The position numbers were made by a program, and so were the translations under genes. A stretch of 64,000 nucleotides of DNA, taken from contig OZ220677.1 in the NCBI GenBank assembly GCA_965116335.1, positions 372,001-436,000 of the forward strand. The letters run 5' to 3'. Below the pieces are notes generated by a model. The model did no database searches, was not told the origin of the DNA, and worked only from the letters and a program-made list of their open reading frames with translations. Origin of the DNA: G963663315 sp965116335. Its GTDB lineage: Bacteria > Pseudomonadota > Gammaproteobacteria > Arenicellales > Poriferihabitantaceae. Position 1 is the first letter of the stretch. The number at the start of each line of letters is the position of its first letter. Shown piece by piece: positions 17,055 through 25,778 of this stretch.

Positions 17055-17762
17055 ATGAAATTGTCCATACAAGACCTGGAAGTCAAATACAACAATGTGG
17101 CGGCACTCAAGGGCATCAGTTTTGAGGTCGATGACGGTGCATTTGTTACCTTGATCGGCTCCAACGGCGCGGGGAAAAGCACTATACTGAGAGCCATATC
17201 CGGCCTGATCAAACCAGACAGTGGGGCGATCAGACTGAATGACGAACGGATTGAACAGATGGGCGTGGATACGATTGTACGAAGAGGGGTCGCCCACGTT
17301 CCAGAGGGGCGCCGTATTTTCAAGGATCTGAGCGTACTTGAAAACCTGTTTCTGGGCGCCTATATTCATCAGAATAAATCTGAAATCACCCGACAATTGG
17401 AAAAAGTATTTTCCCGCTTTCCCCGACTGGTTGAACGTCAAAACCAGCATGCCCGCACCCTGAGCGGAGGTGAACAGCAAATGTTGTCTATTGGCCGCGC
17501 GCTCATGTCAAGGCCCCGGGTTTTGCTGCTGGATGAGCCATCACTGGGTCTTGCTCCCATTATTGTTCAGGAAATAGGGGAGTTCCTGAGAGAAATCAAT
17601 CAGCAGGGCGTAACCGTAATACTGGTGGAGCAAAATGCTGATCTTGCCCTCAAGCTGGCGGATTATGGTTACGTGTTGGAGACGGGTGAAATTTCTCTGG
17701 AAGGTTCGGCCTCCTTTCTATCGGATAATGAACACGTCAGAAAGGCATATCTTGGAATCTGA
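17055..17762 (+). CDS. livF: Branched-chain amino acid/amide ABC transporter ATP-binding protein (LivF type)
   Basis: Second ATPase, pairing with LivG under the two permeases. The 235 residues include Walker A GSNGAGKST, the LivF-typical HVPEGRRIFKDLSVLENL, signature LSGGEQQML and Walker B LLLDEPSLGLAP. It is the last gene of the operon. The 102 bases after it hold a short inverted repeat (GGATAC 17811-17816 with GTATCC 17828-17833) but no T-run. Confidence 0.94.
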   Translation: MKLSIQDLEVKYNNVAALKGISFEVDDGAFVTLIGSNGAGKSTILRAISGLIKPDSGAIRLNDERIEQMGVDTIVRRGVAHVPEGRRIFKDLSVLENLFLGAYIHQNKSEITRQLEKVFSRFPRLVERQNQHARTLSGGEQQMLSIGRALMSRPRVLLLDEPSLGLAPIIVQEIGEFLREINQQGVTVILVEQNADLALKLADYGYVLETGEISLEGSASFLSDNEHVRKAYLGI

Positions 17763-17864
17763 TTCACTCGCAAACCGAAAAGCCCACCCCATGAAACCCT
17801 GTGTCGCCCGGGATACTGCAATCGTGCGTATCCACAAGTGCTACATTAAAATGCGATCCGAACG

Positions 17865-18821
17865 TTGAAACCGAAGTCCAGCTCTAAATGGGTGGTCATG
17901 GCAGCCATGATCGGCAATGCCCTGATCGCCATTACTAAAATGATCGCTTCTGCGATAACCGGCAGTTCCGCAATGTTGAGCGAAGCCGTACACTCCATTG
18001 TAGACACCGGCAATCAGGCTCTGCTGCTCTGGGGCATCCGCAGGTCATCCAGGCCCGCTGATGAGCGTCACCCGTTTGGCTATGGAATGGAGTTGTATTT
18101 CTGGACTTTCGTGGTCGCAATCCTGATTTTTGCCATTGGCGCCGGAGTTTCACTATATGAAGGGATTAGCAAGCTCAACCAGCCCAAAGAGGTGAAATAT
18201 ATATATATCAACTATATAGTGCTGGGATTTGCGATGATATTCGAGGGCTTCGCATGGAGTATCGCATTCCGGGAGTTTCGCAAAAGAAAAGGAAAGCTCG
18301 GATACCTGAAAGCCGTGCAAGTCAGCAAAGACCCAACAGTTTTCACCGTATTGTTTGAAGACAGCGCCGCGATGCTGGGCCTGTTAGCCGCTTTTGTTGG
18401 TCTGTTGCTGACCCAATGGAGTGGCGACCCGGTCTATGACGCATTGGCATCCATCGTGATTGGATTGATCTTGAGCCTCACCGCCATGTTACTGGCTTAT
18501 GAAAGCAAGGGGTTGCTGATTGGCGAAGCAGCCAGCCGTGAAGTGATTTCCAGTATTCAGGAAATTGTAAAACAACGGCCAGAGGTCTTGAGCATCAACG
18601 AAATCCTGACCATGCACATGGGGCCGGAAGATGTCCTGTTGAACATCAGTCTGGATTTCCATGACTACGACTATATCAACGCCGGTGTAGTGGAGAGAGT
18701 CATCACGCAGCTGGAAATTCAAATCAGGAAAAAGCACCCTGAAATCTCTCGTATATTCATCGAGGCACAAAATCGGATCGCGCATTTGAAGAATCTTGAG
18801 AACGACAAGAACGATCAATAG
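17865..18821 (+). CDS. Cation diffusion facilitator family metal transporter (TTG start)
   Basis: Exports divalent metals such as Zn, Co, Fe or Mn in exchange for protons. The 318-residue protein has about six membrane segments; the first ones contain the CDF hallmarks MLSEAVHSIVDTGNQ and RPADERHPFGYGMELYFW. The C-terminal cytoplasmic domain (about 215-310) has the usual alpha-beta fold sequence. The start is TTG at 17865, directly before the conserved SSSKWVVMAAMIGN; an ATG at 17851 is in another frame and stops at once. The substrate is not predictable from context. Confidence 0.88.
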   Translation: MKPKSSSKWVVMAAMIGNALIAITKMIASAITGSSAMLSEAVHSIVDTGNQALLLWGIRRSSRPADERHPFGYGMELYFWTFVVAILIFAIGAGVSLYEGISKLNQPKEVKYIYINYIVLGFAMIFEGFAWSIAFREFRKRKGKLGYLKAVQVSKDPTVFTVLFEDSAAMLGLLAAFVGLLLTQWSGDPVYDALASIVIGLILSLTAMLLAYESKGLLIGEAASREVISSIQEIVKQRPEVLSINEILTMHMGPEDVLLNISLDFHDYDYINAGVVERVITQLEIQIRKKHPEISRIFIEAQNRIAHLKNLENDKNDQ

Positions 18822-18833
18822 CTGATTCTCGAT

Positions 18834-18854
18834 ATGACTTTCACTATAAGTCAT
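18834..18854 (+). terminator. AT-rich hairpin after the CDF gene, possible terminator
   Basis: ATGACTT (18834-18840) pairs with AAGTCAT (18848-18854) around a 7-base loop, 13 bases after the CDF stop, followed by AAGATTTTGTATT. The stem is weak, so this is only a candidate. The rest of the 218-base gap to 19040 is AT-rich with no gene seen. Confidence 0.35.
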
Positions 18855-19039
18855 AAGATTTTGTATTAATTATATAAAACCGATCAAAGAACAGCTTTCT
18901 GTCCGGCGTCTTTCTGATAATAATACGATTTCGCATAATGTATGTTATGTAAAGTTATGAATAAATACAGCACAAGCTATCTACATTTGCCTGGAACCGT
19001 AAGGTCGGCATTGATCAGGTTCGTGTCTGGAACCCTATT

Positions 19040-19807
19040 GTGGTAAGCACGCTTCTTGCCACAGTCGGACTATCCCCTTCTATACTGATTTTCTGCCTGG
19101 TTTGCGTTTTCCTCGGTGGCTATCTCAAGGGATTTACCGGATTCGGCGCTTCCATGTTCTGGATGACCAGTCTTTCTCTCGTACTTCCTCCGCTGCAACT
19201 GGTGCCGATGGTGTTGATGTTCGAGGTCGCCTCCAGCATTTACCTTCTCCCCGGAATCTGGAAAAAGATTGACTGGCGCTCCATCGGGTTATTGCTTGCG
19301 GGCACCTGGGTTGCGACCCCGGTCGGAATTTACCTCCTCACCACATTACCGGCTGCGCCCGTACGGCTCGCCCTGGCTCTGGTCGTCCTGTACTCGGCAA
19401 TCATGATCCTGCGTGGCTTCTCACTCGCGAAAGTCCCCGGCAAGACCGCTACGGTCGGTGTCGGCATGACAGCAGGCGTATTGAATGGCAGTATGGGAAT
19501 CATAGGCCCTCCGGTAGTGCTTTTCTACTTCTCGTCACCAGTCGGCATAACCGTAGGCCGCGCCTCGATTATTGCCTATTTCCTCGGCACCGACAGCGTA
19601 GCTACACTCCTGTTCGCGTCACAGAGCCTGATTGACCCGATGATATACTGGCGAACCGCCCTGTTCCTGCCACTGCTTTTCATCGGTTCAGCACTCGGAG
19701 CCGCCGGATTCCTGAAAACCGATGCCGATAAATTCAGGAAAATCTCCCTCTATGTCCTGTTGGTTCTGTCGGTGATTCTGCTGGTTCGCGCTGTGCTCGG
19801 GGATTAG
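19040..19807 (+). CDS. TauE/SafE-family anion exporter (GTG start)
   Basis: Members of this family move sulfite, sulfoacetate or other organosulfur anions across the inner membrane. The protein is 255 residues with about seven to eight hydrophobic segments. The two repeat halves show FTGFGASMFWMTSL near 30-44 and GVLNGSMGIIGPPVVLFY near 150-167, both family signatures. GTG at 19040 gives a short hydrophilic lead into the first helix. No sulfur oxidation or taurine gene is near, so the substrate is open. Confidence 0.88.
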   Translation: MVSTLLATVGLSPSILIFCLVCVFLGGYLKGFTGFGASMFWMTSLSLVLPPLQLVPMVLMFEVASSIYLLPGIWKKIDWRSIGLLLAGTWVATPVGIYLLTTLPAAPVRLALALVVLYSAIMILRGFSLAKVPGKTATVGVGMTAGVLNGSMGIIGPPVVLFYFSSPVGITVGRASIIAYFLGTDSVATLLFASQSLIDPMIYWRTALFLPLLFIGSALGAAGFLKTDADKFRKISLYVLLVLSVILLVRAVLGD

Positions 19808-20158
19808 AGGCATCACCCGGACCTACAGCAGTGCAATCTCGTAATGATCAAGTAATTCAAACAGGTCATCACCCAGATAATCGCGAACCCACCGATTTTG
19901 CAGGCTCTTGCCAAGGTACATTGGCGCACAGGCACATTGGTGTATGCGTATCCAGCGGTGCGTCTTTGGCACGCGAATAATTGCCAGTTTCTGGTCGTTG
20001 AAGGCGGGAGTGGGTTGCCGATGCCGTACCTGGATGACTTGTGAGTCCCTATATGGCCGCAATCTTGATCGCCACGAAAAATTTTACGTCGCACTGAACT
20101 TTGATGTAGGATACAAGATCTATCCTTTTGCTTTCCAATTACTCACTACTATTCATCA
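19808..20158. other. 351-base gap upstream of the restriction gene, no supported gene
   Basis: A minus-strand frame at 19823-20062 (79 codons, TTG start, containing HRWIRIHQCACAPMYLG and DYLGDDLFELLDHYEI) looks somewhat protein-like but has no ribosome-binding site and no family I recognise. It may be a gene remnant at the left edge of the accessory patch. The last 60 bases are AT-rich and probably hold the promoter of the restriction gene. Confidence 0.3.
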
Positions 20159-22264
20159 ATGACTAATGGCTTTCAGGAGGTACTGGATCACATCCGGTCA
20201 ATCTCCGATTCTGAATCTGAAAAAGGTCGGCTATTCGAGCGTCTGATCAAGGCGTACTTCCAGAAGGACCCACTGTATAAAGACCGATTCTCCAACGTCT
20301 GGTTGTGGCCCGAATGGGCAAATATCCGACCGGATTTTGATGGCGCTGAAACCGGGGTTGATCTGGTGGCGGAAGAACATCGGGGCGGGTACTGCGCTAT
20401 CCAGTGCAAATGTTACGCTCAGGGAACACGGATATCGAAGCCGCATCTCGACTCGTTCATTTCTGCTTCTGCACGCGACCCATTCACCGCGCGTATAGTT
20501 GTCGATACCGGCGATGAGTGGGGACCGAATGCAAAAAGAACGCTGGAACCGTTGAAGCCTGCCTGCTCGGTGCTGCGTTTCGGTGACCTTGAGGCGCGAC
20601 CGTTTGATTGGCCGGACCTGGTCCGGGGTGAACCGGAGGACCTGTCGCTCCGGCAAGATCTATTTCAGTTACGTCCTCATCAACAAACAGCGTTTGACGA
20701 TGTGACCCACGGGTTTGCTGAGCATGATCGTGGCACGTTGGTCATGGCGTGCGGCACAGGCAAGACTTTCACAGCTTTACGAATCGCGGAAACCGTTGCC
20801 GGTATCGGCGGGCGGGTACTCTATCTGGTGCCTTCGATTGCATTATTCCAGCAATCCATGCGCGAGTGGGCGGAGCAACAGGCCATACCACACCGCTATA
20901 TCGGCATTTGCTCCGACACACGCGCCGGTCGGGATGATGAAGACGCCTCTCTGCGGGAACTGGAGATTCCGGTAACGACCAGTCCACAGGCGATCACACG
21001 CACGTTACAGGACGTGCCGCAAGGTGCGATGACTGTGGTCTTTTGTACCTATCATTCCCTGGCTCTGGTGGAAAGCGCCCAGGATGAAGGCGCCCCGGCC
21101 TTTGACCTCATTCTTTGCGATGAAGCCCATCGTACCACGGGCATTGAGCGACCCGGTGACAAGACCTCCCCTTTTGTGCTGGTGCACGATGAGCGAAGGA
21201 TACGCGCAACCAAACGTCTTTATATGACCGCCACCCCGCGTTTGTATACCGAAAGCGCAAGATCGAAAGCAGTCCGTCATGACATAGAAGTATTCTCTAT
21301 GGATGACCCGGCAACTTACGGACCGGAGTTCCACCGCCTGCCCTTCTCACGGGCAGTCGAACAGGATTTGCTGTCCGATTACAAGGTAGTGGTTCTTGCC
21401 GTATCCGAGCAACAGGTGGATGCCACGTTGCAAGCACATCTGGCGACAGGAGACAGCGAAATCAACCTGACTGACGCAGCCAAGATTGTTGGTTGCTGGA
21501 AAGCATTACAAAACCCGGAAAACCGGAAAACCAATCAGGATCAAGAACCAACTCCTCGTCTGCACCGTGCGATTGCGTTCACCAATACGATCAAATCCTC
21601 GAAGCTATTGGAAACGCATTGGGACAATATTGTCACGAAAGCGATTGATCAGCTACCCGACTCAGAACATCTGGAAGCGTTTCATTGTGAAATACGCCAT
21701 GTTGACGGTCAGCACCATGCCCTGGATCGCAAGGCTCGAATTGAATGGCTGAAAGGAGACTCCGAAAGCGCCTGCCGTATTCTCTCCAATGCGCGATGCC
21801 TGTCCGAGGGTATTGATGTTCCTGCGCTGGATGCGGTGCTGTTCATGAGTCCGCGTAATTCACATGTCGATATTGTACAGGCAGTCGGACGCGCCATGCG
21901 TAAGGCACCCGGCAAGAAATACGGCTATATCGTGTTGCCTATCGCGATTCCAGCTGGCGTTGATCCCGCCTCGGTACTGGATGACAATGAACGGTTCGCC
22001 GTATTATGGGGCGTGTTGCGAGCGTTGCGCTCACACGACGACCGGTTCGACGCAGAAATCAATCAGATTGATCTGAATAACAAACCGACGGATCGGATTA
22101 TTTTTAGTCACCCCCCCCCCCCCCCCCGCATGTTCGCGAGCAATCTCCTGCCTATAACCTGGATTTCATCGAATCACTCGGCCTGCCGCCCGGCGCCATT
22201 TTCGCCAAAATTGTCGAGAAGTGCGGCGACCGAAAATATTGGGAGACCTGGGCAAAGGATGTAG
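20159..22264 (+). CDS. Type ISP restriction-modification enzyme, N-terminal nuclease-helicase half (frame ends early at poly-C tract)
   Basis: Type ISP enzymes combine nuclease, translocase, methylase and target recognition in one chain. Residues 20-90 form an Mrr-like nuclease (D68 in TGVDLVAEEH, Q82-C-K84). The superfamily 2 motor has Walker A ACGTGKT at 197-203, DEAH at 321-324, TATP at 357-360 and motif VI QAVGRAMR. After D-R-I-I-F-S-H651 the frame enters the C17 tract, reads five prolines, then 45 unrelated residues to a stop at 22262-22264. The true continuation lies in another frame from 22126. In the present state only a nuclease-helicase fragment of 701 residues can be made, with no methylase or target recognition. 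Confidence 0.9.
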   Translation: MTNGFQEVLDHIRSISDSESEKGRLFERLIKAYFQKDPLYKDRFSNVWLWPEWANIRPDFDGAETGVDLVAEEHRGGYCAIQCKCYAQGTRISKPHLDSFISASARDPFTARIVVDTGDEWGPNAKRTLEPLKPACSVLRFGDLEARPFDWPDLVRGEPEDLSLRQDLFQLRPHQQTAFDDVTHGFAEHDRGTLVMACGTGKTFTALRIAETVAGIGGRVLYLVPSIALFQQSMREWAEQQAIPHRYIGICSDTRAGRDDEDASLRELEIPVTTSPQAITRTLQDVPQGAMTVVFCTYHSLALVESAQDEGAPAFDLILCDEAHRTTGIERPGDKTSPFVLVHDERRIRATKRLYMTATPRLYTESARSKAVRHDIEVFSMDDPATYGPEFHRLPFSRAVEQDLLSDYKVVVLAVSEQQVDATLQAHLATGDSEINLTDAAKIVGCWKALQNPENRKTNQDQEPTPRLHRAIAFTNTIKSSKLLETHWDNIVTKAIDQLPDSEHLEAFHCEIRHVDGQHHALDRKARIEWLKGDSESACRILSNARCLSEGIDVPALDAVLFMSPRNSHVDIVQAVGRAMRKAPGKKYGYIVLPIAIPAGVDPASVLDDNERFAVLWGVLRALRSHDDRFDAEINQIDLNNKPTDRIIFSHPPPPPRMFASNLLPITWISSNHSACRPAPFSPKLSRSAATENIGRPGQRM
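22111..22127 (+). repeat. C17 homopolymer tract inside the type ISP gene (candidate phase-variation switch)
   Basis: Seventeen consecutive C bases at 22111-22127, flanked by AGTCA and GCATG. Upstream codons start at positions 2 mod 3 (20159) and the methylase frame at 1 mod 3 (22411). Adding one C or removing two joins them as His, five or six Pro, then His-Val-Arg-Glu. At 17 C the gene is out of frame. I noticed no comparable tract elsewhere in the window. Confidence 0.9.
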
Positions 22265-22410
22265 CTGACATCTTCTCACGTCTGGTAACCCGAATTAATG
22301 GACTACTGGACAATGCAGAAAACGAAGCCCTGCGCGAGTGGTTTGAGGCGTTCCATGAAGAACTGAAAGTCTCGATCAACGATTCGATTACTACCGGCGG
22401 CGCCATTGAC

Positions 22411-24933
22411 ATGATGGCGCAGCACATCCTGACCCGTCCGGTATTTGAGGCCCTGTTCGAGCAGTATGATTTCGCGGCAGGCAATCCCGTAGCCCAGGCG
22501 CTCGACTCCCTGAGGAATGACTTCGGGGAATTCGGACTGGAGAATGAGACACGTGACCTGGGACGCTTCTACGAGAGTGTGCGCCGGCGGGCGCGAGGTC
22601 TCGACAACAGCGAAGCGCGTCAGAGCGTGCTGATGGAACTCTACGAGAAGTTTTTCGCTACAGCGATGAAGAAAGATGCAGACCGACTCGGTATTGTCTA
22701 CACGCCGGTGGAGATCGTGGATTTCATTCTGGCCAGCGCCGACCGGGTGTTACAGGACGAATTCGGCCGTTCCTTAAGCGATGAGGGGGTACATATCCTC
22801 GACCCGTTCACCGGCACCGGTATCTTCCTGGTACGCTTGCTGCAATCGGCGCTGATCCGGGAGCGTGATCTGGAAAGAAAGTATCGGGACGAACTGCACG
22901 CCAATGAAATCATCCTGCTCGCCTACTACATCGCGGCCATTCATATTGAGGAAGCGTTCCATGGGCGACGCGGAACTGGCAGTACGTATGAGCCATTTAG
23001 CGGTATCGTCCTGACCGACACATTCAACCTGCACACGGACAGAACAGGCTTTCCGATGGATTGGCTGCCACTGAACAGTAAACGCGCCGAGCGCCAGCAG
23101 AAACTACCGATTCAGGTTATTGTCGGCAATCCGCCCTGGTCAGCGGGACAAAGGAGTGCGGCGGACAACAATCCGAATGTAGATTACCCGGAGCTTGAGC
23201 GGCGCATTGCCCAGACCTATGCCGCCCGGTCCACAGCGGCTCGAAAAAGTAGCCTCTATGACACCTACAAGATGGCGATTCGCTGGGCTTCGGATCGGGT
23301 TGGGGAGCAGGGTTTGGTTGCACTGGTCACCAACGGTTCATGGATCGATGGCAACGTGGATTCTGGAGTGCGCGCCTGTCTGGCAGAGGAATTTAGTTCG
23401 ATTTATGCTCTGACCTTGCGGGGCAATGCCCGAACATCCGACGAGCTACGCCGTGCGGAGGGTGATAACGTATTCGGTTCAGGCTCCCGTGCCCCGGTTG
23501 CGATCACAGTCCTGGTACGCAATCCGAATGCGGAGCATGACGGCTGCCGCATCTTCTACCGCGACATTGGCGACTATCTCAAGCGAGAAGAGAAACTCGA
23601 TATTCTTCGTGAGGCAAAATCCACTGCGGGTATCAATGACTGGCGGGAGATTAAACCCGACCGGCACAATGACTGGATAGACCAACGCAATGAGGCGTTC
23701 CAAAAGCTCTACCCGATGGGATCGAAGGATGCAAAGGCGGGAAAAACCAGCGAAACGATCTTCAAGCTGTTCAGCATGGGCTACGTAACCGCCCGTGATG
23801 CCTACATCTACAACTTCTCTAGCGAAGCCTGCGCGAAGAATGCCCGTGCGATGATCGGTGATTATCAGGATGCCATGCAGACTCTGAAATCGCATTCTGA
23901 TTATGCTGTTGATGACGTTATCGTGCAGTTCTGTTCGAATGTACGATGGGACCGGGAATTGAAGAATAACCTGCGAAGGCGGAAGGAAGTTTCCTACTCG
24001 CCAAACAATATCTGGAAGACGCAATATCGTCCTTTCGTCAAGCAGCGTTGTTACGTCGATTATGTGCTGGTTAACAATAAGTACCAGATGGACAGCATCT
24101 TCCCGGCCTCCGACACGGAAAACCGAGTGATCTGCGTACCGGGTATCGGTTCGACCAAACCGTTCTCCGTGCTTATTGCCGATACGATGCCGGACCTCGA
24201 ACTTATTTCGAAGGGCCAGTGCTTCCCACGCTACCAATACGAAAGACGAAACGATATTCAGAGTGAATTGCCAGGTGAGGTGCGTGATCGGGTACGTATT
24301 GACAATATCACCGACACTGCGCTCCGTACTTTCCGTATCCACTATAACGACAATACGATCAGCAAGGATGCGATCTTCGATTATGTGTATGGCATTCTTC
24401 ATGCACCCGCCTATCGCAATAGTTTCGCCAACAACCTGTCGAAAGAATTGCCGCGTATCCCGATGGCTCCGGATTTCCATGTCTTCGCCGAGGCCGGGCG
24501 GTTGCTTGCAGTACTCCATCTGAACTATGAAACCTGCACAGAATATCCGCTTGAAGTGGTGCATACGCAATCAGGTGAACCGAAACCGGAGCATTACCGC
24601 ATGGGCACAAAAGCGATGCGCTTTGCGGATAATGAGAAATCAATACTGATCGTCAACGACTCTATTCGTCTGGCGGGAATTCCAGCCGAAGCGCACCACT
24701 ATCCAGTCAACGGACGCACCCCGCTGGAATGGTTCATCGACCGCTACAAGATCAAAACAGATAAAAAAAGCGGTATCACCAACAACCCCAACGCATGGTT
24801 TGACGACCCGCGAGACCTGATCACAGCCATTCGCCGAATCGTCCATGTCAGCGTAGAAACCACCAAAATCGTAGAGAATTTGCCGGAACCGTTCAATACC
24901 GCACTGGACGAACTCACCAGGTCAGAAAATTAG
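22411..24933 (+). CDS. Type ISP restriction-modification enzyme, C-terminal methylase and target-recognition half (out of frame with the N-terminal half)
   Basis: This half methylates adenine in the target and recognises the site. The frame is open back to the C tract at 22126; the codons 22126-22410 encode the helical coupler, and ATG 22411 is merely the first methionine, with no ribosome-binding site. Numbered from that ATG, the methylase has IVYTPVEIVDFI (95-106), SAM-binding DPFTGTG at 131-137 and catalytic NPPW at 240-243, a gamma-class N6-adenine arrangement. The remaining 500 or so residues would be the target-recognition domain. Joined to the first half the enzyme would have about 1590 residues, close to known type ISP enzymes such as LlaGI and LlaBIII. 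Its stop overlaps the vapC stop from the other strand. Confidence 0.9.
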   Translation: MMAQHILTRPVFEALFEQYDFAAGNPVAQALDSLRNDFGEFGLENETRDLGRFYESVRRRARGLDNSEARQSVLMELYEKFFATAMKKDADRLGIVYTPVEIVDFILASADRVLQDEFGRSLSDEGVHILDPFTGTGIFLVRLLQSALIRERDLERKYRDELHANEIILLAYYIAAIHIEEAFHGRRGTGSTYEPFSGIVLTDTFNLHTDRTGFPMDWLPLNSKRAERQQKLPIQVIVGNPPWSAGQRSAADNNPNVDYPELERRIAQTYAARSTAARKSSLYDTYKMAIRWASDRVGEQGLVALVTNGSWIDGNVDSGVRACLAEEFSSIYALTLRGNARTSDELRRAEGDNVFGSGSRAPVAITVLVRNPNAEHDGCRIFYRDIGDYLKREEKLDILREAKSTAGINDWREIKPDRHNDWIDQRNEAFQKLYPMGSKDAKAGKTSETIFKLFSMGYVTARDAYIYNFSSEACAKNARAMIGDYQDAMQTLKSHSDYAVDDVIVQFCSNVRWDRELKNNLRRRKEVSYSPNNIWKTQYRPFVKQRCYVDYVLVNNKYQMDSIFPASDTENRVICVPGIGSTKPFSVLIADTMPDLELISKGQCFPRYQYERRNDIQSELPGEVRDRVRIDNITDTALRTFRIHYNDNTISKDAIFDYVYGILHAPAYRNSFANNLSKELPRIPMAPDFHVFAEAGRLLAVLHLNYETCTEYPLEVVHTQSGEPKPEHYRMGTKAMRFADNEKSILIVNDSIRLAGIPAEAHHYPVNGRTPLEWFIDRYKIKTDKKSGITNNPNAWFDDPRDLITAIRRIVHVSVETTKIVENLPEPFNTALDELTRSEN

Positions 24934-25328
24934 ACCCAGTTATCAAGGCGCAACCCTTCTACGCGCTTGAACTCTTGCAAGTTATTCGTCACCAGCGTCA
25001 AACCTGCACATCTCGCATGTCCAGCAATATGCAAGTCATTGACACCAATAGACATACCTTTACGTTCCAGCGACGCCCGAATATCACCGTAATGGGCTGC
25101 GGCTTTATTGCCGTATTCCAACACCGTTACACGAGAAACAAAGTTTTCGACTTTCCGCAGATTATGATCAGGTTTAGTACTTTTTTCTACACCATGCATC
25201 AGTTCTGCCAACGTAATTGAGCTTATGCAAAGTTGGCCGGTATGCTGATTAAAAGTTGCCAGCGCTTTCGGTGGGCGTCTCTTGATTACATAAATGACAA
25301 TATTGGTGTCGAGCATGTATTTCAACAT
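24930..25328 (-). CDS. vapC: VapC-type PIN-domain ribonuclease toxin
   Basis: PIN-domain toxins cut tRNA or rRNA when their antitoxin is lost. The 132-residue protein begins MLKYMLDTNIVIYVIKRRP; the acidic residues of the active site are seen in LDTNIVIY, LAELMHG and GVNDLHIAGHA, with the C-terminal LVTNNLQEF. The ATG at 25328 overlaps the vapB stop in TGATG, the common vapBC coupling. Its stop shares bases with the stop of the type ISP methylase half, so the two are convergent with no gap. Confidence 0.93.
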   Translation of the reverse strand: MLKYMLDTNIVIYVIKRRPPKALATFNQHTGQLCISSITLAELMHGVEKSTKPDHNLRKVENFVSRVTVLEYGNKAAAHYGDIRASLERKGMSIGVNDLHIAGHARCAGLTLVTNNLQEFKRVEGLRLDNWV

Positions 25329-25561
25329 CAAAAAGCTTCTCGCTCAGACTGATCTTGGGAAGCGCGTTCTTCCATAAAATCATCGGTCACTTGATCATCA
25401 GAAAGAAAGAAACTGTCCCAGGAGCTATCTACAGGAGACAGCACCCGGTCCTTTCCAACAATACGGACAGTAACTTTCTTCACTCCGTCGGGGAAACGGA
25501 CCTCAGCGGGCAATCTGACCGCTTGGGTGCGATTGTTAACGAATACAGATCCAGTAGCCAT
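25328..25561 (-). CDS. vapB: VapB-type antitoxin
   Basis: A small antitoxin that blocks VapC and represses the operon. It is 77 residues from ATG 25561, which has GGGAGG 8 bases upstream; longer frames from 25696 run through the promoter. The N-terminal half is an AbrB/SpoVT-like DNA-binding domain of the VapB class (SVFVNNRTQAVRLPAEVRFP). The acidic C-terminal tail (FLSDDQVTDDFMEERASQDQ) should wrap the toxin. First gene of vapBC. Confidence 0.91.
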   Translation of the reverse strand: MATGSVFVNNRTQAVRLPAEVRFPDGVKKVTVRIVGKDRVLSPVDSSWDSFFLSDDQVTDDFMEERASQDQSEREAF

Positions 25562-25578
25562 TGAAACCTCCCGCTTAA

Positions 25579-25599
25579 CTATATACGCCCAGTATATAG
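25579..25599 (-). promoter_or_regulatory. vapBC operator overlapping its promoter
   Basis: Perfect inverted repeat CTATATAC (25579-25586), 5-base spacer, GTATATAG (25592-25599), about 20 bases before vapB. On the minus strand TTGCAA followed 16 bases later by TATACT gives a sigma70-like promoter whose -10 lies within the repeat. Binding of VapBC there would block transcription. Confidence 0.6.
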
Positions 25600-25778
25600 C
25601 AACTATAATATATTGCAAGAGCCTTGTTCGGCGATAATCTGACATAAAAGTAGACGGACAGTGAAGCAAACCACTTCCCGATATGTTTTCCTGCAATCGA
25701 CAGTGTCGGTTAAACTAACATGGGATACGCTTCGAATTGATAACTATGACCAGTCTAACCCATGTCTATTCCTGACTC

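Noticed and set aside
22111..22127. Poly-C tract dismissed as pure assembly artefact
   Set aside because: An error is possible, but homopolymers of this length are real features of phase-variable restriction genes and both flanks are intact coding sequence. It is kept as a finding with a read-level test.
23479..24570. 363-codon open frame on the minus strand inside the type ISP methylase half
   Set aside because: It is the antisense shadow of a clearly conserved methylase/recognition region, has no ribosome-binding site and no family features.
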